Of a DNA stretch of 52,180 nt, positions 36,506 to 44,355 are shown in pieces. A program made the position numbers and the translations under genes. The stretch is taken from NCBI RefSeq assembly GCF_025642745.1, contig NZ_JANZKP010000023.1, positions 1 through 52,180 on the forward strand, read 5' to 3'. The notes beneath the pieces were generated by a model, which searched no databases, was not told the DNA's origin, and saw only the letters and a list, made by a program, of their open reading frames with translations. Origin of the DNA: Cellulomonas sp. RIT-PI-Y. GTDB taxonomy: Bacteria; Actinomycetota; Actinomycetes; Actinomycetales; Cellulomonadaceae. How positions within the stretch are numbered: position 1 is the first letter of the stretch; each line of letters starts with the position of its first letter.

Positions 36506-38092
36506 GTGCGAGGCTTTCTGCAGAAATCGATCGCGACCAAGGTGGCGGCGTGCCTGGGCTTCCTGGGCCTGGTGGCGGTCGGACTGAGCGTGATGGCGAG
36601 CGCGCGTCTCGGCCTGCTCGCCGACCAGCAGCGCCACATGTACGACCGGGCCGCCGAGCCGCTGGTCGAGCTCGTGGACACCACGCGGGACTTCGGCAGC
36701 GTGCGGGCCCGGCTCAATTCGCTGCCCAGCACCCCCGCGGCCGATCAGGAGACCGCGGTCGCCGATCTGGACCAGTGGATCGACGACCTGCAGGGTGACC
36801 TGGACGGGTACCGGGACCACGCCAGCAGCGACGACTCGTTCGCCGCGATCGACGACCAGCTGTCCGCCTACCTGGACGGCGCGCGGCAGGTGCTGGACCT
36901 GGTGTCCTCCGGTGAGGAGGCCCAGGCGACCGCTCTGGTGAGCGGGGACCTGCGCGACGTGGCCGGCAGCGCCAACGACGCGCTGGAGGCGGAGGCCAGT
37001 GCGCTGGCGCAGGTCGCCGACGAGACCGAGCGCCAGGGTGCGGTGCTGCAGCGGCAGAGCATCCTGGTGCTCTGGGCCGCGCTGGTCACGGCGCTGGTGA
37101 TCTCCGGCGCCGCCTGCACCGTGGTGATCCGCTCCCTGCGCCGGGACGTGCGCGGGATGGTCGCCTCGCTGTCCGCGTTGGAGCGCGGTGACCTCACCGC
37201 CACGCCGGACGTCCGCGGGCAGGACGAGCTGGGCACCATGGCCCGGTCGTTGGAGCGGGCGCAGGAGGCGCTGCGCGCGACGATCGCCACGGTCGTCGAC
37301 ACCGCCGGTGCCGTGGCGGCGTCGGCGGAGCAGCTCACCGCGTCCAGCGGAGAGGTGGCGGCGGGCGCCGAGCGCACCTCCGGTCAGGCCGGGGTGGTGG
37401 CGTCGTCGTCGGAGCAGGTCTCCCGGAACATCCAGACCGTGGCGGCCGGCGCCGAGGAGATGGGCGCCAGCATCCGGGAGATCGCGCAGAACGCCGCGCA
37501 GGCCGCCAAGGTCGCCGCACAGGCCACCGAGGTCGCCAGCGCCACGAACGAGCAGGTCACCCGCCTGGGCACCTCCAGCCAGGAGATCGGCAACGTGGTG
37601 AAGGTGATCACCAGCATCGCGGAGCAGACCAACCTGCTGGCATTGAACGCGACGATCGAGGCGGCGCGTGCGGGGGAGGCGGGCAAGGGCTTCGCGGTGG
37701 TGGCCGGTGAGGTCAAGGAGCTGGCGCAGGAGACCGCGACCGCGACCGAGGACATCGCCCGCCGGGTGGAGGCGATCCAGTCCGAGACTGCCGCGGCGGT
37801 CACCGCCATCGCCGAGATCGCCCGGATCGTCTCCGACATCAACGACTACCAGCTGACGATCGCGAGCGCGGTGGAGGAGCAGACGGCGACCACCACGGAG
37901 ATGTCCCGCTCGGTCGCCGAGGCCGCGACCGGATCCGGGGAGATCGCGACCACGATCACCGCGGTGGCCGGTGCGGCGGAGGACTCCACCCGGAACGTGC
38001 AGCAGATCGGTGACGCGGTGGCGGAGCTGGCCCGGATGTCCGCGCAGCTGCGGGCCGCGACCTCGACGTTCGTCTACGCCGTGCGCAGCTGA
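36506..38092 (+). CDS. Methyl-accepting chemotaxis protein
   Basis: The 528-residue chemoreceptor has a short cytoplasmic start, TM1 at about residues 12-33, a small four-helix extracellular sensor (~35-180), TM2 at about 185-207, a HAMP domain (~207-262) and a methylated coiled-coil signalling domain to the end. The universally conserved hairpin tip [28 protein letters not shown] is at about residues 370-400. There is no C-terminal CheR-tethering pentapeptide. The GTG at 36506 is chosen: GAGGG precedes it by 8 bases and the earlier ATG is inside a terminator loop. Presence implies a motile cell. It sits right after the beta-glucoside operon but is separated by the terminator. Confidence 0.94.
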   Translation: MRGFLQKSIATKVAACLGFLGLVAVGLSVMASARLGLLADQQRHMYDRAAEPLVELVDTTRDFGSVRARLNSLPSTPAADQETAVADLDQWIDDLQGDLDGYRDHASSDDSFAAIDDQLSAYLDGARQVLDLVSSGEEAQATALVSGDLRDVAGSANDALEAEASALAQVADETERQGAVLQRQSILVLWAALVTALVISGAACTVVIRSLRRDVRGMVASLSALERGDLTATPDVRGQDELGTMARSLERAQEALRATIATVVDTAGAVAASAEQLTASSGEVAAGAERTSGQAGVVASSSEQVSRNIQTVAAGAEEMGASIREIAQNAAQAAKVAAQATEVASATNEQVTRLGTSSQEIGNVVKVITSIAEQTNLLALNATIEAARAGEAGKGFAVVAGEVKELAQETATATEDIARRVEAIQSETAAAVTAIAEIARIVSDINDYQLTIASAVEEQTATTTEMSRSVAEAATGSGEIATTITAVAGAAEDSTRNVQQIGDAVAELARMSAQLRAATSTFVYAVRS

Positions 38093-38221
38093 GGTGAGGT
38101 GGTGGCGCCGGGCTCGGCGTTGGGCCGTCCGGGTGAGCCACCCATCCCGGAGCCGGGTGGGTCCGAACCCCTGACGCGGCAGGATGCCGCGGATCGGTCA
38201 CCCGTACGGAGGAGCCCCCTG

Positions 38222-38464
38222 ATGACCACCACCCTCGACGCCGACACGGCCCGGCGCCCCGCGATGTTCGGCGATCCTCTGAGCACCCGGGAGCGGGTCG
38301 TGCTGGCGGAGCTGAGCAAGGGCGACACCCTGGAGGAGATCGCGCGCCGGCTGTTCGTCAGCCGGAACACGGTCAAGACCCAGGTGCGGGCGGTCTACCG
38401 CAAGGTGGGAGCCACCAGCCGCACGGAAGCGGTGGCGTGGGCGAAGGCCGCCGGTCTGCGCTGA
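38222..38464 (+). CDS. Stand-alone LuxR-type helix-turn-helix protein
   Basis: The 80-residue protein consists almost only of a LuxR/GerE HTH (residues ~20-80: LSTRERVVLAELSKGDTLEEIARRLFVSRNTVKTQVRAVYRKVG, a signature longer than one motif). It lacks a receiver or autoinducer domain. A GGAGGAG ribosome site 5-12 bases upstream supports ATG 38222, and the longer frame upstream is not conserved. It begins 129 bases after the chemoreceptor stop. Stand-alone HTH proteins of this type bind DNA as dimers, but the target is unknown. Confidence 0.85.
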   Translation: MTTTLDADTARRPAMFGDPLSTRERVVLAELSKGDTLEEIARRLFVSRNTVKTQVRAVYRKVGATSRTEAVAWAKAAGLR

Positions 38465-38476
38465 CCCCGTCTGCTG

Positions 38477-38513
38477 ATCGGCCTCCCCGGGCACCTCGCC
38501 CGGGGAGGCCGAT
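38477..38513 (+). terminator. Terminator after the LuxR-type gene
   Basis: Perfect 16-bp arms ATCGGCCTCCCCGGGC and complement with 5-nt loop, followed by GTGGTTT. Confidence 0.9.
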
Positions 38514-38618
38514 GTGGTTTCGCCCCCGAATTTGTTGTTTTGGGTTGACTTCTGTGCCGCGTGCGCCGCACACTCGTCCGGTCGGGACGGACCGGCAGCA
38601 CCTCACGATGGAGTCGAC
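38514..38618 (+). promoter_or_regulatory. Promoter region of the fructose operon
   Basis: An AT-rich island (GAATTTGTTGTTTTGGG) precedes a TTGACT -35-like box at 38547-38552. A -10 match 18 bases later is poor (CACACT). The T-rich block is a plausible DeoR-type operator, overlapping the promoter. No palindrome is evident. Confidence 0.45.
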
Positions 38619-39380
38619 GTGTACGCAACGGAGCGCCAGCAGCAGATCCTCGCCGTGGCACGGCGGGACGGACGCGTGGACGTCACCTCACTCGCCGCCG
38701 ACCTCGACGTCACCACCGAGACGGTCCGGCGCGACCTGACCGTCCTGGAACGGCACGGCCTGGTGCGCCGGGTGCACGGCGGCGCGATCCCGGTCGAGCG
38801 GCTGGGGTTCGAGCCCGGTCTGGCCCAGCGCGAGGGGCTGCTCTCCGCGGAGAAGGAGCGGATCGCCAAGGCCGCGCTGGACGAGCTCCCGGACGGCGGC
38901 TCCGTGCTGCTGGACGCCGGGACCACCACGGTCCGGCTGGCCGAGCTGCTGCCCAGCGACCGCGAGCTCACCGTCGTCACCCATGCCCTGCCGGTCGCCA
39001 CCGTGCTGGCCACCCGGTCCCACATCACGCTGCACCTGGTCGGCGGCACCGTCCGTGGCCGCACGCTGGCCGCGGTGGGCAGCTGGGCACTGCGCGAGCT
39101 GGCCGAGATCCGGGTCGACGTCACCTTCCTCGGCACCAACGGACTCAGCGTCGAACACGGGCTGACCACCCCGGACCTGGCCGAAGCCGCGGTGAAGGCC
39201 GCCCTGGTGCACGCCGGTCGGCGCACCGTGGTGCTGGCCGACCACACCAAGCTCGGCCGCGAGGACTTCGCGCACGTCGCCCCGCTGTCCGCGGTCGACG
39301 CGCTCGTCACCGACACCGGCGTCCCACCGGAGCTGGCGGAGGAGTTCGAGTCCGCCGGCACCCGGGTGGTGCGGGCATGA
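38619..39380 (+). CDS. DeoR/GlpR-family regulator of the fructose operon
   Basis: The 253-residue protein has an N-terminal DeoR winged HTH (ERQQQILAVARRDGRVDVTSL, residues ~4-60, with TVRRDLTVLERHGLVRRVHGG as the recognition part) and a DeoRC sugar-phosphate-binding domain (~75-235, with GTTTVRLAELL and FLGTNGLSVEHGLTTPD). The GTG at 38619 is chosen since upstream residues (LLFWVDFCAACAAH) are not family-like. It overlaps the 1-phosphofructokinase ATG by 4 nt (ATGA). Fructose-1-phosphate is the expected inducer, by analogy with FruR of this operon type. Confidence 0.93.
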   Translation: MYATERQQQILAVARRDGRVDVTSLAADLDVTTETVRRDLTVLERHGLVRRVHGGAIPVERLGFEPGLAQREGLLSAEKERIAKAALDELPDGGSVLLDAGTTTVRLAELLPSDRELTVVTHALPVATVLATRSHITLHLVGGTVRGRTLAAVGSWALRELAEIRVDVTFLGTNGLSVEHGLTTPDLAEAAVKAALVHAGRRTVVLADHTKLGREDFAHVAPLSAVDALVTDTGVPPELAEEFESAGTRVVRA

Positions 39381-40327
39381 TCGTCACGCTGACCCCCAAC
39401 CCAAGCCTGGACCGGGCGCTGGACCTGCCGCGGCTGGAGCTGGGCGGGGTGAACCGCGCGGCCGCCGAGCACCTGCACCCGGGCGGCAAGGGCCTGAACG
39501 TCACCCGGGCGCTGGCCGCCCACGGTGTCTCCTCCCGTGCGGTGCTGCCGGTCGGCGGCCCGGACGGCGCCCGCATCGTCGACCTGCTGGGCGAACAGGG
39601 CGTGGCGGCGCACCCGGTCCGGGTCGCGGGGGACACCCGGTCGAACCTCACGCTCGCCGAGGCCAACGGGCGGACCACCAAGGTCAACAGCCCGGGAGCG
39701 CCGCTGTCCGCCGCGGAGGTCGACACGCTGCTGGCCGCCGTGGAGGCCGAGCTGCTGCCGGACGCCCGTGCCCTGGTGATCGCCGGCTCGCTGCCGGTCG
39801 GACAGGCCGACTCCCTGCTGACCCGTGCGATCGACCTGGGGGTGCGCGCCGGGGTCCCGGTGGTCGCCGACACCTCGGGCGCACCGCTGGACACCGCGGT
39901 CGCGCACGGCGGTCTCGCCCTGGTGAAGCCGAACGACGAGGAGCTCGCCGAGCTGGTCGGGACCGAGCTGAGCACCGTGGGAGACGTCCAGGGCGCCGCT
40001 CGGGAGCTGATCGCCGGGGGCATCGGCGCGGTGCTGGTCTCGCTCGGCAGCCACGGCGCGCTGCTGGTGCACGCCGACCGCAGCTGGTGGGCAGGCGGCC
40101 CGGCACTGGTCCCGCTCTCCACCGTCGGCGCCGGGGACTGCACCCTCGCGGGCTATCTGGCCGCCGCCGATCCCGATCCCGCGGTCCGGCTGGCCCGGTC
40201 CGTCGCCTGGGGCCGCGCCGCGGTCCTGCTCCCGGGCAGCGCAGTGCCCGGGCCTGCCGACATCCACCCGTCCGAGGTCGCCGTCGTGGTCGACCCCGAC
40301 CCCGCCACCACCCTCAAGGAGCTGTGA
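39377..40327 (+). CDS. pfkB: 1-phosphofructokinase family hexose kinase
   Basis: The 316-residue protein phosphorylates fructose-1-phosphate to fructose-1,6-bisphosphate with ATP. It is a PfkB/ribokinase-fold member: TPNPSLDRALDLPRLELG at the start, HPGGKGLNVTRALAAHG at about 35-52 and the anion-hole/catalytic VGAGDCTLAG with Asp254. The length fits FruK. It sits between the DeoR regulator and the EIIA gene, all overlapping or one base apart, so it is the kinase of the fructose PTS pathway. Confidence 0.94.
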   Translation: MIVTLTPNPSLDRALDLPRLELGGVNRAAAEHLHPGGKGLNVTRALAAHGVSSRAVLPVGGPDGARIVDLLGEQGVAAHPVRVAGDTRSNLTLAEANGRTTKVNSPGAPLSAAEVDTLLAAVEAELLPDARALVIAGSLPVGQADSLLTRAIDLGVRAGVPVVADTSGAPLDTAVAHGGLALVKPNDEELAELVGTELSTVGDVQGAARELIAGGIGAVLVSLGSHGALLVHADRSWWAGGPALVPLSTVGAGDCTLAGYLAAADPDPAVRLARSVAWGRAAVLLPGSAVPGPADIHPSEVAVVVDPDPATTLKEL

Positions 40328-40328
40328 C

Positions 40329-40784
40329 ATGAGCCAGCCGCTCACCATCCCGGACCTGGTCCTCACCGACCTGGTCGCCGGCGACCGCGAGGACGCGACC
40401 GCCCAGCTGATCGCCGTGCTGCACGCCGCCGGCCGGGTCACCGACGCCGAGGGCTTCGCCGCCGACGTCCGGGCCCGCGAGGCGCAGATGCCCACCGGCA
40501 TGCCGGGCGGCGTCGGTCTGCCGCACGCCCGCTCCGAGCACGTCACCGCGCCCAGCCTGGCCATCGGCAAGCTGCGCGACGGCGTGGACTGGGGCGCCGA
40601 GGACGGCCCCGCCCGCCTGGTGTTCCTGATCGCCGCGCCCGCCGGTGGCGACGCGGACCACCTGCAGATCCTCGCCGCCCTGGCCCGCCGCCTGGTGCAC
40701 GCGTCGTTCCGGCAGTCGCTGCTCGACGCCCCCGACGCCACCACCGTGGCCGAGATCATCACCCGAGAGGTCGTCCCGTCGTGA
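40329..40784 (+). CDS. Fructose PTS EIIA component
   Basis: The 151-residue protein accepts phosphate from HPr and passes it to EIIB-fructose. The phosphorylated His66 lies in GVGLPHARSEHV. The fold of the mannitol/fructose IIA family is recognised by this motif and by LVFLIAAPAG. It starts one base after the kinase stop and overlaps the next gene by 4 nt (GTGA). Confidence 0.94.
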   Translation: MSQPLTIPDLVLTDLVAGDREDATAQLIAVLHAAGRVTDAEGFAADVRAREAQMPTGMPGGVGLPHARSEHVTAPSLAIGKLRDGVDWGAEDGPARLVFLIAAPAGGDADHLQILAALARRLVHASFRQSLLDAPDATTVAEIITREVVPS

Positions 40785-42283
40785 AGTTCGTCGCCGTCAC
40801 CTCGTGCCCCACCGGCATCGCGCACACCTACATGGCCGCGGAGGCCCTCGAGCAGGCGGGCAAGGCCGCCGGGCACGAGGTCGTCGTGGAGACCCAGGGC
40901 GCCGCCGGATCCACCCCGATCGACCCGGCCGTGATCGCGGCCGCCGACGGGGTCATCTTCGCCGCCGACCTGGAGGTGCAGAACCGGGACCGGTTCGCCG
41001 GGAAGCCCACCGTCGACGTCGGCGTGAAGAAGGCCGTGCACGACGCACCCGGGGTGCTCGGCCAGGCGATCGCCGCGGTCGAGTCCGGTGCGGTCACCGG
41101 GTCCGCACCGGCTGCGGCTGCCGCCGGTCCCACCACCAAGGTCGACCCGAACGCCTCCGTCGGCACCCGGATCCGGCAGTGGCTGATGACCGGAGTCAGC
41201 TACATGATCCCGTTCGTCGCCGCGGGCGGGATCCTGATCGCGCTCGGCTTCATGGTCGCGCAGGCGGCCTGGGGCCAGACCGGCGCGGTCGAGGTCACCC
41301 AGGTGACCGTGCAGGACCTGATCCAGAACTTCTCGATCGCCTCCGGCCAGGACTGGGCGGCGCTGCTGTTCCAGACCGGCTCCGCGGCGTTCGCGTTCCT
41401 GGTGCCGGTGCTCTCCGGGTTCATCGCCTACGGCATCGCCAACCGCCCCGGCCTGGTGCCCGGGTTCGTCGGCGGCTCGATCTCGGTCGCGATCGGCGCC
41501 GGGTTCCTGGGCGGTCTGGTCACCGGGTTCGTCGCCGGCTTCCTCGCGCTGTGGATCAGCAACTGGCGGGTGCCCAAGGGCGTGCGCGGTGTGATGCCGG
41601 TCGTGGTCACCCCGCTGCTGTCGTCGCTGATCACCGGCTTCCTGATGTTCGTCCTGATCGGGCGCCCGATCGCCGCGCTGATGGACGCGCTCACCTCCTG
41701 GCTGAACGGCCTCTCCGGCTCCAACCTGATCCTGATGGGCGTGCTGCTCGGCGCGATGATGGGCTTCGACCTGGGCGGGCCGGTGAACAAGGTGGCCTAC
41801 ACCTTCGCGGTCACCGGCCTGGCCACCAGCGGCCTGGGAGCGGACGCGGTGCAGTACCGGATCATGGCCGCGGTGATGGCCGCCGGGATGGTCGCCCCGC
41901 TGGCCCTGGCCACGGCCACCTTCGTCCGCAAGCGCCTGTTCACCCCGCAGGAGCAGGAGAACGGCAAGGCCGCGGTGCTGCTCGGCCTGAGCTTCATCTC
42001 CGAGGGGGCCATCCCGTTCGCCGCCGCCGACCCGTGGCGCGTGATCGTGTCCTCCGTCGTCGGCTCCGGGGTCACCGGCGCGCTGGTGATGGCCTTCGGC
42101 TCCGGGCTGCAGGCACCGCACGGCGGCATCTGGGTGCTCCCGCTGATCTCCAACTTCGGCGGGTTCATCCTCGCGGTCCTGATCGGCACGCTGGTGTCGG
42201 CGGCGATCGTCGTGGCGCTCAAGAGCACCCGCAAGCTGCCCGAGGAGGCCGTCGCCGACCAGCAGGTCGCCGTCGCCGCCTGA
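40781..42283 (+). CDS. fruA: Fructose PTS EIIBC permease
   Basis: The 500-residue permease takes up fructose and phosphorylates it at C1. EIIB occupies residues ~1-100, with phosphorylated Cys9 in VTSCPTGIAHTYMAAEAL. EIIC follows from ~130 with about nine helices, ISYMIPFVAAGGILIA-type start (VSYMIPFVAAGGILIA) and the conserved GFDLGGPVNKVAY and EGAIPFAAADPWRV motifs. EIIA is a separate protein in this operon. GTG start at 40781; last gene before a terminator. Confidence 0.95.
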   Translation: MKFVAVTSCPTGIAHTYMAAEALEQAGKAAGHEVVVETQGAAGSTPIDPAVIAAADGVIFAADLEVQNRDRFAGKPTVDVGVKKAVHDAPGVLGQAIAAVESGAVTGSAPAAAAAGPTTKVDPNASVGTRIRQWLMTGVSYMIPFVAAGGILIALGFMVAQAAWGQTGAVEVTQVTVQDLIQNFSIASGQDWAALLFQTGSAAFAFLVPVLSGFIAYGIANRPGLVPGFVGGSISVAIGAGFLGGLVTGFVAGFLALWISNWRVPKGVRGVMPVVVTPLLSSLITGFLMFVLIGRPIAALMDALTSWLNGLSGSNLILMGVLLGAMMGFDLGGPVNKVAYTFAVTGLATSGLGADAVQYRIMAAVMAAGMVAPLALATATFVRKRLFTPQEQENGKAAVLLGLSFISEGAIPFAAADPWRVIVSSVVGSGVTGALVMAFGSGLQAPHGGIWVLPLISNFGGFILAVLIGTLVSAAIVVALKSTRKLPEEAVADQQVAVAA

Positions 42284-42291
42284 ACCACCCG

Positions 42292-42336
42292 CACGACCGC
42301 ACCCCTCGGCGCACCAGGTCGGGGGGTGCGGTCGTG
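42292..42336 (+). terminator. Terminator of the fructose operon
   Basis: Perfect 14-bp arms CACGACCGCACCCC and GGGGTGCGGTCGTG with a 17-nt loop, nine bases after the EIIBC stop. Confidence 0.88.
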
Positions 42337-42456
42337 TCCGGGGCCGAAGGTCCCGTCCCTGCAGGTCGGGAGGGGTCTTGACTGCGGGGAGCAGCAGCCG
42401 ACTCGCCCACGGGCGTGCGAACCGGCCACCACGAGTGGAAGGTCCGCGAACGCCCG

Positions 42457-43473
42457 ATGACACCGTTCTACGCCGACGCCACCGAGACCCTGGCGGTCTT
42501 CTGGGACGGCCGTCCGCACACCCGGGCCGACCTGCAGCGGATCACCGGCCGGGCCCGGAACACGGTCACCAAACATCTCGACCTGCTCAGCCGGCACTGC
42601 CTGATCGTCGACGCGGGCAAGGACCCGGCGGTCACCGGACGCCCTCGTGACCGGTTCCGGCTCAACGCGGCGGCCGGGGCGCTCGCCGTGGTGCAGAGCG
42701 ACGGCGAGCGCGCCCGACTCGCCGTCGCGGACCTGACCGGCCGGGTGCGGGGTCGCTGCGCCGTCCGCGCCGACCTGCTCGCCCCCGGCCTGACCCGGGC
42801 CGCCGCGGAGTTCCTGCCCGGCGCCCCGGTGCTGACCGTCCTGCTCTCGGACACCGGTGAGCATCCGGTCGCCGCTGGCGCCCTGGCCGCCGAGCTGCAC
42901 GCCCAGGTGCACGTGCGTCCGTGGGCCGAACTCGCGCTCAGTTCCGAGGCGGTGTCCGGGACCGTGCTCTGCGTCGACGCCGAGGACACCGTCCGGGCCG
43001 CCACCCTGCTGGACGGACGGGTCGTCACCGGGGCCGCGGGCCTGGCGGGCGGGATCGGCTCCCTGGTGCTGCCCAGTCAGGAGACCACGCTCGGGGTCGC
43101 CCGCCGCCACCGTCTGGACGACGTGCTCGGGATCGCCCGTCGCACCCCGCACGACCCCGCCGTGCAGCTCGCCGCCGGTCGCCACCTCGGGCAGGCGGTC
43201 GCGGTGTTCTGCCGGCTGGTCGACCCCGACGCCCTCCTGGTCGCCGGGCATCCGGCCCGCAACCGCGCGTTCCTGACCGGACTGCGCGACGCGGTGACCG
43301 CCCGGGCCCGCTGGGGTCGCACCGGTCGGCTCGACGTGCGGACGGTGTCCGGGGACCTGCACGCCGCCATCGCCCGGGGCGGATGCGTCGAGGCGCACCG
43401 GCTCACCGGCACCCGTGATCAGTTGGACCGGGTGCTGCGCACGATCGACCGGCCGCTGACCCTGGCGGGGTGA
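42457..43473 (+). CDS. Degenerate ROK-like regulator with N-terminal winged HTH
   Basis: The 338-residue protein begins with a wHTH-like region (residues ~8-50: TLAVFWDGRPHTRADLQRITGRARNTVTKHLDLLSRH) and continues into a ROK/hexokinase-like fold. The core ROK motifs are missing: no DxGxT phosphate loop, no ExGH and no C-x-C-G-x2-G-C zinc cluster. Instead a VSGTVLCVDAEDTVRAA core and GGIGSLVLPSQE resemble only the fold. The start is uncertain; ATG at 42457 or GTG at 42415. It follows the fructose terminator. It probably acts as a DNA-binding regulator that lost sugar-kinase chemistry. Confidence 0.72.
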   Translation: MTPFYADATETLAVFWDGRPHTRADLQRITGRARNTVTKHLDLLSRHCLIVDAGKDPAVTGRPRDRFRLNAAAGALAVVQSDGERARLAVADLTGRVRGRCAVRADLLAPGLTRAAAEFLPGAPVLTVLLSDTGEHPVAAGALAAELHAQVHVRPWAELALSSEAVSGTVLCVDAEDTVRAATLLDGRVVTGAAGLAGGIGSLVLPSQETTLGVARRHRLDDVLGIARRTPHDPAVQLAAGRHLGQAVAVFCRLVDPDALLVAGHPARNRAFLTGLRDAVTARARWGRTGRLDVRTVSGDLHAAIARGGCVEAHRLTGTRDQLDRVLRTIDRPLTLAG

Positions 43474-43479
43474 GCGGGG

Positions 43480-43809
43480 CTACCGGGACCGACGTGCGCG
43501 CCACCGGTGCCAGAGCCGGAGCACCCAGGCCTTGAACCGGTCGGTCACCCGGCGGATCGCCGGGAACTCGGTGCCGAGCACCCCCAGGCCCAGGAAGATC
43601 AGCAGCCACCCCGGGCCGGGGAGCACCAGCAGCACGATGCCGGTGGCCACGATCGCGCCGCCCACGGTGGTCACCAGGGCGCGGTAGACCAGGCGGGTGC
43701 TGCGCCGGCGGTGCAGGCGCTCGCGCAGGGCGTGCATCCGGCGCAGGAGCGGGGAGCGCTCGGCGGCGTCCAGCTCGGCGGCGAGGCCCTCGGGGGCGGG
43801 GTGGGTCAT
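43480..43809 (-). CDS. PGPGW/TIGR02611 family small membrane protein
   Basis: The 109-residue protein carries LVLPGPGWLLIFLGLGVLGTEFP (residues ~62-83, a longer motif centred on the PGPGW signature) preceded by a hydrophobic span ALVTTVGGAIVATGIV and followed by basic RRVTDRFKAWVLRLWHRWRARRSR. This matches the actinobacterial TIGR02611 family, whose function is unknown. It has two membrane segments. It converges with the ROK-like gene, with 6 bp between the stops. Confidence 0.88.
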   Translation of the reverse strand: MTHPAPEGLAAELDAAERSPLLRRMHALRERLHRRRSTRLVYRALVTTVGGAIVATGIVLLVLPGPGWLLIFLGLGVLGTEFPAIRRVTDRFKAWVLRLWHRWRARRSR

Positions 43810-43926
43810 GTGCGGACAACGCCCGAGGACGGGTCCCGGTTCCTCGCGCGAACCGGGCGGCGGGCGATCGGCGTGGCGGCCGGGCCGATCCGGCGGGCCG
43901 GGCGTCGACCCGACGGTGGAGCTCCC

Positions 43927-44283
43927 CTACGTCCCGGGACCCGCGGAGAACGTGATCAGGGCGTCGAGACCGCGCTCGACCAGTCGCCGTCGGACCGCCG
44001 GGACGGCCCCCAGGACCGTCAGCCGCGAGTAGCCGGGCGTGAGGTGGCACATCAGGACGCCGACCAGGTCGAGCGCCAGGTCGCCCAGCTCGTCGGCCTC
44101 CCGCAGGTCCAGCGTGCGCACCGGTGCGAGGTGCCGGACCGCGTCCCGCAGATCGCCCCCGGGTGCCAGCGCGCCGGCGAAGGCGCGCACGACCCGGTCA
44201 TCGGCCGTTCCGGTCACGCGCAGCACCCACGGCTCGTCGCTGCCGAGGTCGATCCGGCCTGCTGGGTCGGGATCCCGTTCCAT
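43927..44283 (-). CDS. STAS-like protein of partner-switching type
   Basis: The 118-residue protein resembles STAS/anti-anti-sigma proteins: an opening WVLRVTGTADDRVV strand-helix, a hydrophobic core strand VRTLDLREADELGDLALDLVGVLM near residues 55-78 and an RLTVLGAVPAVRRRLVERGLDA C-terminal helix. The phosphorylatable Ser/Thr of true SpoIIAA proteins (DxSG) is not clear; the DELGD segment replaces it. It lies in a cluster with a GGDEF-EAL gene and another STAS protein. Confidence 0.7.
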   Translation of the reverse strand: MERDPDPAGRIDLGSDEPWVLRVTGTADDRVVRAFAGALAPGGDLRDAVRHLAPVRTLDLREADELGDLALDLVGVLMCHLTPGYSRLTVLGAVPAVRRRLVERGLDALITFSAGPGT

Positions 44284-44355
44284 ACCCCATCCAACGGTGG
44301 GGCGACGTGCTTTCCGAGAGGGCCAACGTCCTGACCCGCGGGTGAAACCTGCCGG

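Noticed and set aside
38603..42463. 1286-residue frame opposite the fructose operon
   Set aside because: Low-complexity Gly/Asp/Arg-rich antisense shadow of four well-identified genes.
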